From Piper betle (lineage: Eukaryota; Streptophyta; Magnoliopsida; Piperales; Piperaceae): a stretch of 64,000 bases of DNA. The first letter of the stretch is position 1. Each line of letters starts with the position of its first letter. The notes under the pieces were generated by a model, which ran no database searches, was not told the DNA's origin, and saw nothing but the letters and a program-made list of their open reading frames with translations. The position numbers and the translations under genes were made by a program. Below are positions 1 to 11,300 of this stretch, piece after piece. Location of the stretch: positions 62,001 through 126,000 of the forward strand of contig JAURVB010012860.1 in assembly GCA_033002965.1 (NCBI GenBank), in the 5' to 3' direction.

Positions 1-620
1 GGCATTTTGTTCACCAAATTTCCACTGTTGCCACCACTTTTGGGGCATTTCTGGTACCGATGAGCCACCTCTGACTGAGATATTCACCCAGATCGACTCC
101 CCTCTCCACGACCAAGCTTTAAAGACTAGCCCCGACCCTCGCCATGGCTGCGATCATCATCAGCAACGTTGCCACTCTTAGTAGCATTTTCTGGTGCTAG
201 CAAGCCTTCCTCTGGCAAGGCCGACCACTCAAACACATTCCCCACTCTACAACTAACTGATTGAGCATAGCCACGTCGCCACTGAAATCGTCTCCAGTGA
301 CTCCACCTAACCCGATAGTGTTTTGCCCACTTCCTAGACATTGTCCTCGTTGCCTCCTTCGTCGATCGCGACCGATGGCTACCCTAGACTCACCGCTGTC
401 AGTGTTTTCCAGTGATGGGCATGCCATTGGCCATCATGCCCATTTGCCTGTGCCCGCATCCACGTGCTTGCGATCCTGTTTGCCCAGTCTGAGCCCTATT
501 CATTTGCCCAACAGTCCTGCGATCATGACCATGCCTGTGTCTGAGTCCAGCCCAGCTCGGCCAGCTGTGGACCTAGACCGAGTTAACTCAACTCGACTCG
601 GTCTAGTTCAGCCCAGTTGA
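1..620. other. Gene-free stretch, moderately GC-rich, probably repeat-derived
   Basis: No convincing gene. Both strands have open frames of up to about 119 codons, but their composition is simple (Ser/Pro/Leu-rich) and I recognise no domain. The block is followed by AT-rich DNA and then by the 1.44-2.1 kb repeat copy. This is the same order seen in the second copy (GC-rich 2570-3060, AT-rich, then 3.59-4.26 kb), so I infer it is the leader part of the same decayed element. Confidence 0.35.
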
Positions 621-929
621 CTCTGTTACTTTTTTTAGCCTATTTTTGTCTATTTTCGTTTGTTTTTTTAACCGTTTTCACTAATTTAATACTTCTTATA
701 TTAGTTTAGATATATATATCAGCATTATTTGACACATTTTGATGTTATAAGTGTTTTTAATTATATATTATTTATTTATTTGGTTTATTTATGTTATTTA
801 TTTATTATTATTTATTTTCTGTTATTTTTATATATGACGATTATGATGCATGCTTGTATGATTATTTATTATTATTGATGATATATTTACTTTTTAATAT
901 TAATCTTATTCATGTTTATCAAATTTTAT

Positions 930-1026
930 TTCATTATTTATTTATTTATTTATTGAATTATTATTTATTTATTTATTTATTGAATTATTATTTATTTATT
1001 TATTGAATTATTATTTATTTATTATT
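930..1026. repeat. AT-rich short tandem repeat (TTAT-type)
   Basis: Repeated TTATTTATTTATTTATTGAA-like units occur at least three times in a row inside a longer stretch (about 660-1350) that is almost all A and T. The open frame across it, rich in Leu, Tyr, Ile and Phe, is a product of the repeat and not a gene. Confidence 0.75.
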
Positions 1027-1443
1027 TACTCGTGTTTAGTCACAGAGCTTATGTTGTGTTATTTATATTATTATTATTTCTTAATTAATGTATCCTTTAT
1101 TTATTACTATTCATTTATTGATGAATGAGTTTATACATTTAATTATTTATTAACTAATTGTTTATTTAATTATTACTCACTATTTATTCGCCTATTTATT
1201 TTCACATGAGTTTAGTTATTATTTATTATTGTTTTGTGGTTACTCAAGTACCTATTATTTTATTTACTGTTCTTTTATTTATTTAGTTTATTGCATGTGT
1301 GTGCCTCATTTTGACGTTGTTCATTTATTTCTTTTGCATTGCCTATTGTTTAAAATGTTATTGTTGATGTAAGTACACATCACGACCATGCAATATATAG
1401 AGTTATCAATCTTTTGCTTAGCAGTGGGTTCTAATGTAGGTTT

Positions 1444-2110
1444 CGAAGAATGAGCTCGCCATAGATATATCGTCACACTTGAAGCTTGGACCACAGGACC
1501 GTTAAGACTCTTCTAAGATTTACTGTTTTACTCTATTGTGATTTGATTTCTAGATCGTAGCTATCTATATGCATTTTACTTTCGTGATTAATAACATTTG
1601 AGGATGATATCATTGTGTTATTTTCGAACTTAGTTCTACCTCACGTTGTCTTTGGGCCTACTTATATGTTTACCTTCTCAACCCTACATGTAGTTTTCAT
1701 CAAAGTTTGGCGAGTCAAAGAGTTGGTAAAATTGACTTTGTGTATACCTTGAGCGGTGTATACACAGGGTCACAGTGTGCTTTGGATTAGTAAGAGGGCT
1801 GCTTTGTTCCCAAGGGATTTTGACATCTCTACATCTTAAACTTTTCCACGCCTAGAGAAGCATGGAGTAGATGAGTACTGTTGTGTATAACATATATCTA
1901 GATTTGTAGTATTAGAGGGCACTAAAGGTAACTGACTGAGAGTACTCAGGCATTATGCTCTTGACATTGAACTATTGGTTAGGTGTTATACGGAGGTTTG
2001 GAAAAAGGCTTAAAATATGTGTTTTTTTTGAGAGTGGAACCCGCTATTGTTGATAGAGGCATTTGTCGAGAGTGACACAATACCGGTTCTGTAAAACCCG
2101 CGACTCAAGT
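1444..2110. repeat. Decayed dispersed repeat, copy A
   Basis: This block matches 3593-4255 at many points in the same order: GAGCTCGCC at the left, a CTCTATT-GTGATTTGATTT stretch, TTTGGGCCTA against TTCGGGCCTA, CTTTGGATTAGT against CTCTGGATTAGT, then CACTAAAGG against TACTAAAGG, and a CGAGAG-GCACA-TACC stretch near the right. The copies are strongly diverged and about 2.15 kb apart. They look like two old insertions of one retrotransposon-derived element. No protein domain is readable in either. Confidence 0.6.
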
Positions 2111-2563
2111 CAAGGTTTCATAGTCGTTAGCCGGTCGGTTTAACCGTAGTTCGAGTTGGTTTAGCTTTCAGAACACGTGTGCGGGGCCGAGGCCGACTGT
2201 GTGCATGTGCTATGAGGGTTCATGTATACCCAAGTATCGATGATAGCGTCAGATACGCATCAGCAGACTGAGTTATCAGTAGATATGAGAATATACAGTT
2301 GATGATTTTATTTTTTTTCATGTTGTGACCGTAGAACTAGTTTAGGCCAAATAACGCATTAGGACGCGTTAGATGATATTCGGGTGGGTTATTAGTTATA
2401 CGGCATGTCATTTGGATGTTGTGTTGTTTTGTTTGATTTTATAGGATTTTTTTCAATTTTTCTGGGATTTATTTCGAGTTAGTTATTATTCTTGACTCGA
2501 GCCGGTGACAAGTCAAGTTTTATTTACAAGTTTGCCACTCCTATATTTCTCATCTTCCTCCCC

Positions 2564-5101
2564 CACAACACCCCGACGTCTTCACCGCCCTAAACCCTAG
2601 CCACCGCCCTTGAGGTTATCACCACCATCGCCGACGCCACCTCACCACCGATCGACGCCGCCTAGCCCGGCCGTGTCGTCGCCTTGCTGCCTCGACCACA
2701 CTCGGTCACCATCCAACCGTCACGACACAGAAAATCGCCCTCGATTTCACGGCCGTTCCCGACGTGATTCTGCCGCCGTCTGCGTCGGACTGCCGCCGCC
2801 GTGACGTCGAAGCTCTCCCCTCGACTTCCCCTACCTTTTCCCCTTACCTAGCGCCGCCGTCGAGGCTGGCCGTGGGTCTGATCGGAGCGACTGACCGCCC
2901 CGATCGAACTCGACGCCGCCATCGGTGGTCATCGCTGCCATGGCTGCACTTGCCATCACCACCATTGGGTCAAGCTCCCCGAGACATTGCTAACCCTTAC
3001 CTCTGATTGCCCCGCCGGCTCACCTTCACCGCCTTCGTCCGTCGGCACCGATTTCAGCGCCGATCACGAGTTGGTTTTCCTTCTTTTTTAGTATTATTAT
3101 ATGCATGTTGTGGTCATGGTAGCATATTGGAATTAATTTTATTAACTTCATGATTTTAGTTTAATTAATCGTGAATTATGATAAACATGTTATGATTAGC
3201 GTAGATTGTGTTGTGTGATGTAAATGCTCACTAATAAAATTGTTAGTAAACCACTGAATAGTTAATTAAATGCTTGTTAACTAGTTAATTTATGAATTTG
3301 CATGAATTTGCTTGTTAACTCGTATTAAGTTAAACAGATTAAATTGATTAAACCATTGTCACCTAATTAGAATAGGTATGTTTGGAAATTAGAATTAAAA
3401 GTGCTAGGTAATAAGTAACGTATGAAATCATAAAATTATTAACTTGCTTGACAATTAGAGATTTAGTGTGATTGTTGAGATGATTGTCATGTTTGATTAG
3501 ATTCACGTATGAATGTGGATATATTAGTTATATAGGCGTGCATCATATATGTATGGGCGTTAGTAAATAGTTACGTTCATGTAGGTTCGTTGCAGGAGCT
3601 CGCCGTCTAGGTACGAGACTGCGCTTAGAGCTTCTGACAGGTCCGTTAGGACACGCTTCTCAGGTTTTATCGCTCTACTCTATTAGTGATTTGATTTATT
3701 GATCATAGGACGTGTCAAGTGGATGATTTATCGGACCCCACTTAACACGGGTCATCTGGTTGATTGTTTTCGGAATTAATAACCCTCGAGGATAAGATCC
3801 CTCGAGCTTATTTTCCGAAAATAAGATCCACTTCAAGTTGCCTTCGGGCCTATTATAATAAATCCCGACCCAACCCTATAAATAGTTTTATCGAGTTTTC
3901 AGTGAGACAAGAGAAGATGAATCGACTTGCACGTACCATGAGTGGATGCCGTGCCAGTCAAAGCAGGCTCTGGATTAGTGACCGGCCTGTTCTATTCCCG
4001 AGGGATCCTGACAACTTTGCGTTTGAGTTCCTCAGACCCGCAGAACGTACAGGTTTACGGGTACTGTTAAGTACAACGCATGTCCAGACTTGTGGTTCAA
4101 AGGGTACTAAAGGCACATGCCTGAGAGTATTCGGCCTACGTGCTCAAGGCCAAGAGTAATATGGAGGTTCAGAGAGGGCTTAGGATAAAAGTTTTACATG
4201 AAGTACTGAAAAAGAAGTGCCGAGAGCGGCACAGTACCAGATAGATCGGGATGTTGTTGAGTCAGCTGCTCAACGACTCCTCTGTAGTTGCCCTTACGAG
4301 AGTTCTTGAGGAAGATATATGATTGTTTGCTTTCCATGAGAGTTTGCTCTCATGTTCTAGTTTGATATTAGTTATTTCCGGACCAATGACACCCGTTGCT
4401 GACATTTTCTTACTATATATGTAGGTGAGGAAGATGAATAAAGTATACCGGCTTTGACGAAGGACTAGCATTTGCATTGCACACACATACCTAGCATCGC
4501 GTCGACTTTTGCGTAAGATATGATGTAATTGGCTGTTGTTGTGGATTTACATATTAGTGTATATATGCATGTATTTGTGAGGCTTGTATGCCTTGTTTTA
4601 GAAATGCTTGGAAATATTTTGAGAAAAAGCTCTAATGATGCGCTATGCTGAAATGAAAAGGAACTAAATGAGCCGAGTATGAAATTGTAGGTGGGCGAGA
4701 TGCCGATTACAAAATATGTGGAGGTTTTGGAACCCTATTATAATGTAAATTATTGTATTCATATATATTATATTATGCCGTGTTTTAACAGGTCATCCCC
4801 TTATTGCATTTTTAGTGGAGGTTCTGTCCATTTTATTCTAGGATTTTTATGAATTTCATTGCTATTTTAATTATTTTGGTGTGTGGTTATTATCATGACA
4901 TTCACGTAGTATCTTGCTAGGGTTTTGCATTTTATTCATACATTGTTTGCGCATTAGTGGCGTGCTCCATATTGAGACGTCGAGAGGGTTATGGCGTAGC
5001 CATTTAGGTTTTGGGTCAGCCAAATTAATCGGTTTACGAGTAGTTCGATCCTTTGTAATAGTTCTGGTCCGGATTGAGAGTAAACCGGATTGGGGTGTTA
5101 C
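2564..5101. mobile_element. Possible old LTR-type unit with ACACCCC...GGGGTGT ends (contains repeat copy B)
   Basis: The block starts at ACAACACCCCGA and ends with TTGGGGTGTTACA, imperfect inverted ends like those of long Tekay/Del-type gypsy LTRs (TGTAACACCC...GGGTGTTACA). Inside are a GC-rich leader (about 2570-3060, with AAACCCTAGCC), AT-rich DNA, and the 3593-4255 block that resembles 1444-2110. I see no target duplication, primer-binding site or coding domain, so a solo LTR is an inference only. Confidence 0.3.
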
Positions 5102-5139
5102 AGGTTCAGTTCAGGATGCTATTAAGTTTGCAGCTTGAT

Positions 5140-6360
5140 GATTCCTCAGTAGATGCCCCTTAAGCGTTCCTATGGAAATTATTAATGGTTTTCCATCCTT
5201 GTGAAAATCATATTTCACTTGTCAATTTGTAATAGTTATTTTTTGGCCTAATAACACTCATTGTTGATATTTTTCTTATTATATATGCAAGTATTATGTT
5301 CCTATGTGTTTGGGTAACTTTTGTGGAAAGATAAATAGTTGCCACACACACTTGTAGTTAACGCGTCGTTTTTTTCGTTCATTCGTTTGTTTGCCTTTGA
5401 TATGTATTCATGTATATTTAATTAAGTATTGCTTATTTCAATCCTGTTTCCTGTCTGAATTTTACATAAAAATTGATTTAGATATGAATTGACTCAATCA
5501 TAATAGTTTTGATCCTATTCTTAGGCAAACCGACTCAGGTTTTTACACAAAACAGCATCATAACCATGCAAAAAGATTAAAATGTAGCATTCGAATTCCA
5601 AAGAGACCATTTTTACGAAAAGAAACGTCAAAAAAAGAAGAAAAAGAGAAAAGCAGAGACCATTGTGCTCAAACAATGGTACCCGAGAAAACAATCCACC
5701 GCCACCCGAGGAAAAAGCAGGTACCTTTACTCATATGACTGTTCACAAAGACCAAAAATGGAATTACCTTCTGCCAAATTCATCCTTCTTCTGTCCATTT
5801 TGAATGCCGCCGGTGCCGCCTCGGAACAACACCGCAACCACTAGATATTGTTAATGGTGATTAATTTATGGGTATTGAGTAATTTTTTCTTAACTATATT
5901 TAAGAAAAAATCACTTATGCAACTATGTTAATTTAAAATATCACTTATATTTCTTCTTTTGGAAAGCACCGCTTAGACCTTTTGGTGGTTGGTTCACATG
6001 CTTGCAATTATCGAAATTAGACATTGAATCGGCCGAAAGAAAAACACTAATTAATTAAATGCGAGCTGTTCAAGTCAAGAACAGCTTAATTCGAAATATA
6101 TGTCTCTCACATTACACATACAGGGGTGCGTAGCTTCGGCTCTAAGTGAAGCAACCACCCGAATTTAAGGTTCATTTCGGTTTTAAAATATTCGGTTCAG
6201 CTCGATTCTTTGGTAATCAAACCTAAAATAAGAACATTTGGTTTGAAACAGAACCAAACTAAAATCGACCAAAAAATTGATTATATTTTAAAAAAACCAT
6301 AATATTCATGTTATACATGGATTATTTTTAGTTTGTTTTAATTTATTTATAATTTATTTG
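5140..6360. other. Gene-free intergenic stretch
   Basis: AT-rich, with some resemblance to the 4.3-4.5 kb block (AATAACACTCATTGTTGAT near 5251 against AATGACACCCGTTGCTGAC near 4382), so partly repeat-derived. A 28-codon signal-peptide-like frame at 5758-5844 is mentioned under rejected items. Nothing else is recognisable. Confidence 0.5.
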
Positions 6361-6499
6361 AGGTTTTAATAATATATATATATATATATATGGAACGACG
6401 GGGCAACCGGTGTCACGGTGGAGTGACAGGGCCTTGTGTGGCATGCAGTCTGGTCTCATGTTCCTGCCAATAAATGGTTGTGCATGGCCCAAAAATTTA

Positions 6500-6885
6500 G
6501 GGCCTCACACAAAATTGAAAAAAAGTCTTTTTAAAAATTTTTTCTTTTAAATTTGACACCAAAACACTGTGTCAAAATGACAACAAAATATTTTTTGACA
6601 CCGAATTTTGGTGACAATTCAGTGACAAACTTTAAAAGGCAATGACTAGATTATTCCAGTGACAAAATTTTGCTGTTGCCGAATTTTGGCACCAAATGAC
6701 TATGTCAATTCAGTGACAAAATAAATTGACATAACAACTTTTGAAGTCAAATCAATGGCAAGTTTGAAAAAACATGACACTGAAATATTTTGTAGCCTTT
6801 AAGTTACCGTAATTAAGTGACAAAATAGTGTCAAATTTATCACTGAAAATTTCGGTGACAGAAGAGGGGTTTTTCACTAGTGATC
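6500..6885. repeat. GTGACAAA-rich block ending in CACTAGTG
   Basis: Short words such as TGACAAA, TGACACCAAA and GGTGACA recur about every 30-50 bases on the plus strand. The block closes with GGGGTTTTTCACTAGTG near 6868-6884. Repeated short motifs beside a CACTA end are typical of subterminal regions of CACTA (En/Spm) transposons. The opposite end is not identified, so this is at most a remnant. Confidence 0.3.
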
Positions 6886-6902
6886 ATACATTTAATATTA
6901 AA

Positions 6903-6905
<3 letters not shown>

Positions 6906-6942
<37 letters not shown>
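6906..6942. repeat. (TA)n microsatellite
   Basis: An uninterrupted run of alternating T and A of more than 30 bases. A similar shorter run lies at about 6370-6391. Confidence 0.95.
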
Positions 6943-6947
<5 letters not shown>

Positions 6948-6954
6948 ACTCTGG

Positions 6955-7620
6955 GGTGACTGCAAGAAAATTTTCCTGCAGTCGTCGGGCTATGAGATAT
7001 AATCTGACGGCCCAAATCTATTTTTATGAAAAAACCTAATCTCCATCCAATCCGCCACTGCCGTCCACCGTGTCCACGCCCTCACTTTTGTTGCTGTGCT
7101 CCCACCCGGGTGGCCACCACCACCACACCCCCCCCCAGCCATGCCGCCGCGCCCCTCGTGACCCTGCCCGCGCCGCCACGCCCCCTTGCAGCCCACCCAC
7201 GCTATAGCGCCCCTTGCGACCCCTCCCGCGCCGCCGCACCCCTCGCGACCCCACCCTCACCTCAGCCCCACCCCCTTGCTTGTCGCCATGCCCCCGTCCA
7301 CACCGCCACTTTTGCCTCGTCCACGCCTGCGGTGCCACCGCCTCTACCTTGTCCACGCTCGTGCCCACGCCCAACGCACTATCGTCGTTCCTCTTCGCCA
7401 CGCCCACACCCATGGAGGAGGTCCTCGGCAACACGAATGGGGGCTCGATGGTGGGCGCGGGCGCCGGCAGTGAACAGCGAGGGCAACAGCGGCATGGACG
7501 GCAATGGGAGGGAAGAAGGGAAATTTTTTTTTTTAAGAAAACAGATCTAGTCCATCAAGAGTATATCCAATAGCCTAGTCGGGGGCAACTAGCAAGAAAT
7601 TTTTCCAGCAGTTGCCCCCA
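6955..7620. mobile_element. Candidate non-autonomous element bounded by two hairpins, carrying a GC-rich Pro-rich block
   Basis: The left end holds a palindrome, GACTGCA-AGAAAATTTTCC-TGCAGTC (about 6959-6984). The right end holds a related palindrome, GGGGCAACT...AGTTGCCCC around AAGAAATTTTTCC (about 7580-7617). Between them is a GC-rich block (7070-7500) with long open frames on both strands that is unlike its AT-rich surroundings. The layout suggests a transposon with a captured or composition-biased insert. I see no clear target duplication or named family. Confidence 0.35.
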
Positions 7621-7624
7621 AGGT

Positions 7625-9380
7625 ATCTTTTTATATATGTGTGTGAGAGTAAAGTATAATTATGATAATGTTGGAAATGTTTTAACTTTTAGCTTTTTAT
7701 TGTTATTATTATCTATATATAAAGGACGACTTAGTGAAAAATGGAAGTCCAATATGCAAACTATTTAAGTTAATCCTATCACAGTTAACACTACTGCATC
7801 TAAACATTCACATGACATACACTGTAGGTTGAAGATGATGAGCTGGGAATCAACTCTAGAGGCCAGTGGCTTACTTTCTTCTATGTGGAATGCAGATAGC
7901 CACCCCATCTTGACTACATCTCTCTATAATACGCAATCTTCATATTGTCCCTACTTTTTTGCATAGATTGTGACCCATATATCTCTTTATTGCATTCCGT
8001 TTCATCACCTTCTTTACTTCTCTTCGATTCATGTCTAGGAGGGCTATGATATGGTGCAGGAGGTAAGTGATTTTCTCTGTTTTATTTTAGACGTGCGTGA
8101 GTCTGAACCGCAGTTTTATAAAGTTTTATGAATTAGCAGTTGATTTGTATTAGTGTCAAAAAGATGTGAAGATAAGGCACTGAGACAATGAAAGATAAGT
8201 CCTCGTTGATATGGAATGCACTATCGACGCTAACAAAAGAAAAGTACGTTGATCTCGCCATCAAGAACTTAGGTATAATGTATAATGGATCGTAGACAAG
8301 AGAAGATATTGATCTCGCCAAACACACACATTTCAAATATGGTAAACTATACGTTTATAGAGGTCAAAGGGTAATCTTTAACCAGACAATAATTAAATCA
8401 AATACAATTAGCAAAGGAAAAGTCGAGATGATCAAGGGCCCTTTGTAGTGCCCTTTATGGACAGGCTGGGGAAAAGCTTGCTTTGGCAGATTAGGATGAG
8501 CAGATTCATCAAACTTTCTGCCTTCAGCATTATAATTACCAGTATGTCGTCTCCAATGGATGATTTAACTAATCTTTGTCACAAATATTAATTAAGCCTC
8601 TTTATTTTAAACTGGTTTTAATTATCAACCTAACCTTTCTTTAACTATTTATAAATCTTCTTTTGATCCAATTGTCTGCAATGGTTCTTTGTGTTAGTGC
8701 TTGATACGATAATTCACTTCACGGACAATCCTTTCTTTCACTGTTTTGCACCATCTAAATTATGGATCAACCCCCAGTTTATTGTTCTTGCTTAAATTCT
8801 GTCATCTAAACAATCTACATTTGGAGTTCAGAGTCAATGCAAATGTAAGACAATGCCCAGTAATACTACCATGTACTTTTATAATTTTCTGCCATTTGTT
8901 CATGGTAGTGAAGCATTGTCTGATCCATCTAGCATGCACAGCAGGCAGCAAAGAAAATAAAAAACAACAGACTCCAAAGCATCTGGTGAAAGATGATGGG
9001 CACTTGCCAACTTTCGCAAAAATAAAATTAATTAAGAAAGCATATGACAGACAAGCTCTAATAAATAATAGATACAGGAGCAACAGTACTAATGGGAAAA
9101 ATTAAGAACCATTATATATAGAAATTAAAAGTTGATGAAGTGGAATAATTTTTCGAAAAAGCTAGCATCAGTGAAAGCTTCGCCATGCAAAAAGCCAAAA
9201 GGTGCCCCTCTTCTCCCACACACATTGGTAGGTATTTTTGTGGAGAAGAAGGCGGCTAACTTTTTGATGGCAATGAAACGAGTGTAGTTGACTTTACTGT
9301 TGCTATTGGGTTTCATTTTTTCAACAGGGCTATCAAGTGTGTTGGACCATCAAAAAGCTCTCTTGGCGGTTCCTTCCCCT
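7625..9380. other. Gene-free stretch upstream of the peptide gene
   Basis: AT-rich, non-repetitive at the level I can see. The open frames of 90-120 codons around 8746-9105 overlap on opposite strands and show no domain. The last few hundred bases are presumably the promoter region of the gene at 9431. Confidence 0.45.
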
Positions 9381-9385
9381 CACAC

Positions 9386-9393
9386 AATATAAA
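9386..9393 (+). promoter_or_regulatory. TATA box of the PSY-type peptide gene
   Basis: AATATAAA lies 38 bases before the start codon at 9431, the only good TATA match close upstream. This implies a short 5' leader. Confidence 0.5.
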
Positions 9394-9430
9394 CCAATAC
9401 AACTGCAGATTTCTCCAAAGAACCATTTGC

Positions 9431-9909
9431 ATGCTCACTGGGAGGAGATTTGCCATGCCGATTAGGTTCATAGTTCTCCACTTTCTTCTCATCTTCTTTC
9501 AATTGTCAGCGGGTAAGTCATACATGGTACAAAATGTGGAGAAGAGCAGCTTCCATGAGGATGTATATGATATAAACTAATAAATATTCTGGCAAAAGCA
9601 GCTGCTAAATTTATATATGTTCCTTCATGCAGGTCTTCCACTAGAAGATGAGCTATTAGATGTGGCAAAACCAGTTCGGATCACGTTAGATGAAGTATTT
9701 CACGACCATGACCATGTATGTCTTGTATATTCTTGGTTATGACATGTTATATAGAAGAAAGTCCTTTGTGAGTGCAAATGAATTTTGGGTAATCATAATA
9801 CATGCAGGTAGAACATCTTAGAAGGCTTATGGAGGCTTCTCTGCTCGATTATGATTACACAGGACCCAATTCCAGGCATGATCCAAGAAAGAAGGGCGGC
9901 CATAACTAG
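9431..9909 (+). CDS. Secreted PSY-type (sulfated tyrosine) signalling peptide precursor
   Basis: Three exons (9431-9512, 9633-9715, 9808-9909) with GT-AG introns in consistent phase encode 88 residues. The N-terminus is a signal peptide, with a hydrophobic core (IVLHFLLIFFQLSA) after a basic start. An acidic linker of exon 2 follows (about residues 28-55), then the C-terminal DYDYTGPNSRHDP at 69-81. The DY...N.RHDP pattern is that of plant PSY peptides, in which the Asp-Tyr is sulfated by TPST and the mature peptide, released by proteolysis, acts on leucine-rich-repeat receptor kinases to promote growth. The family assignment rests on this motif plus the small secreted-precursor layout. The final GGHN resembles the end of RGF/GLV peptides, the main alternative. 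The second ATG at 9455 is also possible. A TATA box sits at 9386 and an AATAAA at 10154. Confidence 0.72.
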
Positions 9910-10153
9910 CTATCTAAACCGCCTCCCCTTTATATATTACAGAGCCTATGTCTTTCCCTCCCCACTACGCAGTACTCGCCATTTTTCCTTCGCCTGTTCA
10001 ATATATCTCTTAATGGATTAATACTCGAATTCTGCGTTGGAATGCTTTGTACTGTTATGATATGATGCTTTGTATGGCCACTATATATATATATATAGTG
10101 AAGAACAGTAGCTAGCTGGTCAAGTTGTAGTGTCATGTATACATGACGTGATC

Positions 10154-10159
10154 AATAAA
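10154..10159 (+). terminator. Poly(A) signal candidate of the PSY-type gene
   Basis: AATAAA about 245 bases after the stop codon at 9907-9909, within TCAATAAATAAAATTAG. It is the first canonical signal downstream. Confidence 0.4.
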
Positions 10160-10164
10160 TAAAA

Positions 10165-11300
10165 TTAGATCCTGTGCTTCGATCACCGGTGTATCAAAGT
10201 AAAAACTATGCATGTTCTTGTTTCAACAAGTATTGTTCGCGGATATGTATAATATATGCATATAAACTATCATGTTTGCTGTGACAGTTCCCATGAAATT
10301 ATAAAGTTTACTTTAACACGAGTGAAGCAAAGTTAACGACTAGTTAATTAACATGACATGTGGTTTTGTTCAACAAATTAATTAAATCCTCCCCACATTA
10401 TGTACATTCTATGGATCAGGTAAATAATTAAATCATAACCAAATTAATGATCACATAACTTAGAAATAATCCTCATAAATTATAAATACTATATTTTTTA
10501 AAATGTTTTGATTTCCCGAATCAGTTTCAACATATAAGAAACTATTTATTCTTTTTATAAATAGAGAAAAATCAAACCGAATAAATTCAGAACGGAATGA
10601 TACGAGTCAACCAATTTAATTTATAGTTTCCATCGGATTTTTCTCTCCTTTATGAACAGGATTCAACTCCTCACACCTTTTGACTTAGATTTGTCATATA
10701 AATACAAACTTAAAAACTCAAACTTGTCTGAAAAATCCATCAAGAAATTATTATACCGCTTATAAACACTCCGTAAAAAATCACAACTGCCCACAATTTA
10801 TCTAAGTAGGTTAAGACTAAGTAGACGAATATAATTATTATTTTTTGGCAATAAAGGGGGTTAGTGAAATTGACAATTTCAATTTCATCTATAAATTTGT
10901 AAATTTATATTAATGAGTTATTAACATGAATTTTTTAAGTGTAAATTATAATTATATAATTTTTTTACGATTAATAATCTAGTCCAAAAAATACTACAAA
11001 CACGTTAATCATGTTACGCACTTTTTACTTATGTAAATTTGATTTACATGTTTACAAAACTAAAAAGAAAAGATACAAGAGATTCATGTTCAATTTACAA
11101 TTTAAACTTAATAAATAATAAAATATTTTAACAAGATAAATTAAATTTTGGATAATGTCTTTAGAATTCTGTGAAATCAATGTAAATTTGTCGTGTCCGT
11201 ACCGTGTCCGTACCGTGTCCGCAGCCGAGTTCCTGTCCATCTTCACACTCCCCGTCTTCTTCCTCCGAGCGGCGATGGGGTTTTAGGGTATAAGCTCCGC
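10165..11300. other. Gene-free AT-rich stretch upstream of the EF-G copy
   Basis: No gene or named repeat seen. A short triplication of CGTGTCCGTAC-like words at about 11192-11222 lies just upstream of the EF-G start and could be part of its promoter or 5' leader. Confidence 0.4.

Noticed and set aside
791..1006. 71-codon Leu/Tyr/Ile-rich frame
   Set aside because: Translation of an AT-rich tandem repeat.
5758..5844. 28-residue frame starting MELPSAKFILLLSILN, signal-peptide-like
   Set aside because: Ends straight after the hydrophobic stretch with no mature part and no good donor site close by; could be a stranded first exon but cannot be supported.
7026..7573. Pro/His/Ala-rich frames on both strands
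   Set aside because: Low-complexity GC-rich block with frames open in several phases at once; no domain and inside a likely transposable element.
8746..9105. 119-codon plus frame and 93-codon minus frame
   Set aside because: Overlapping on opposite strands, no recognisable domain, no splice or promoter context.
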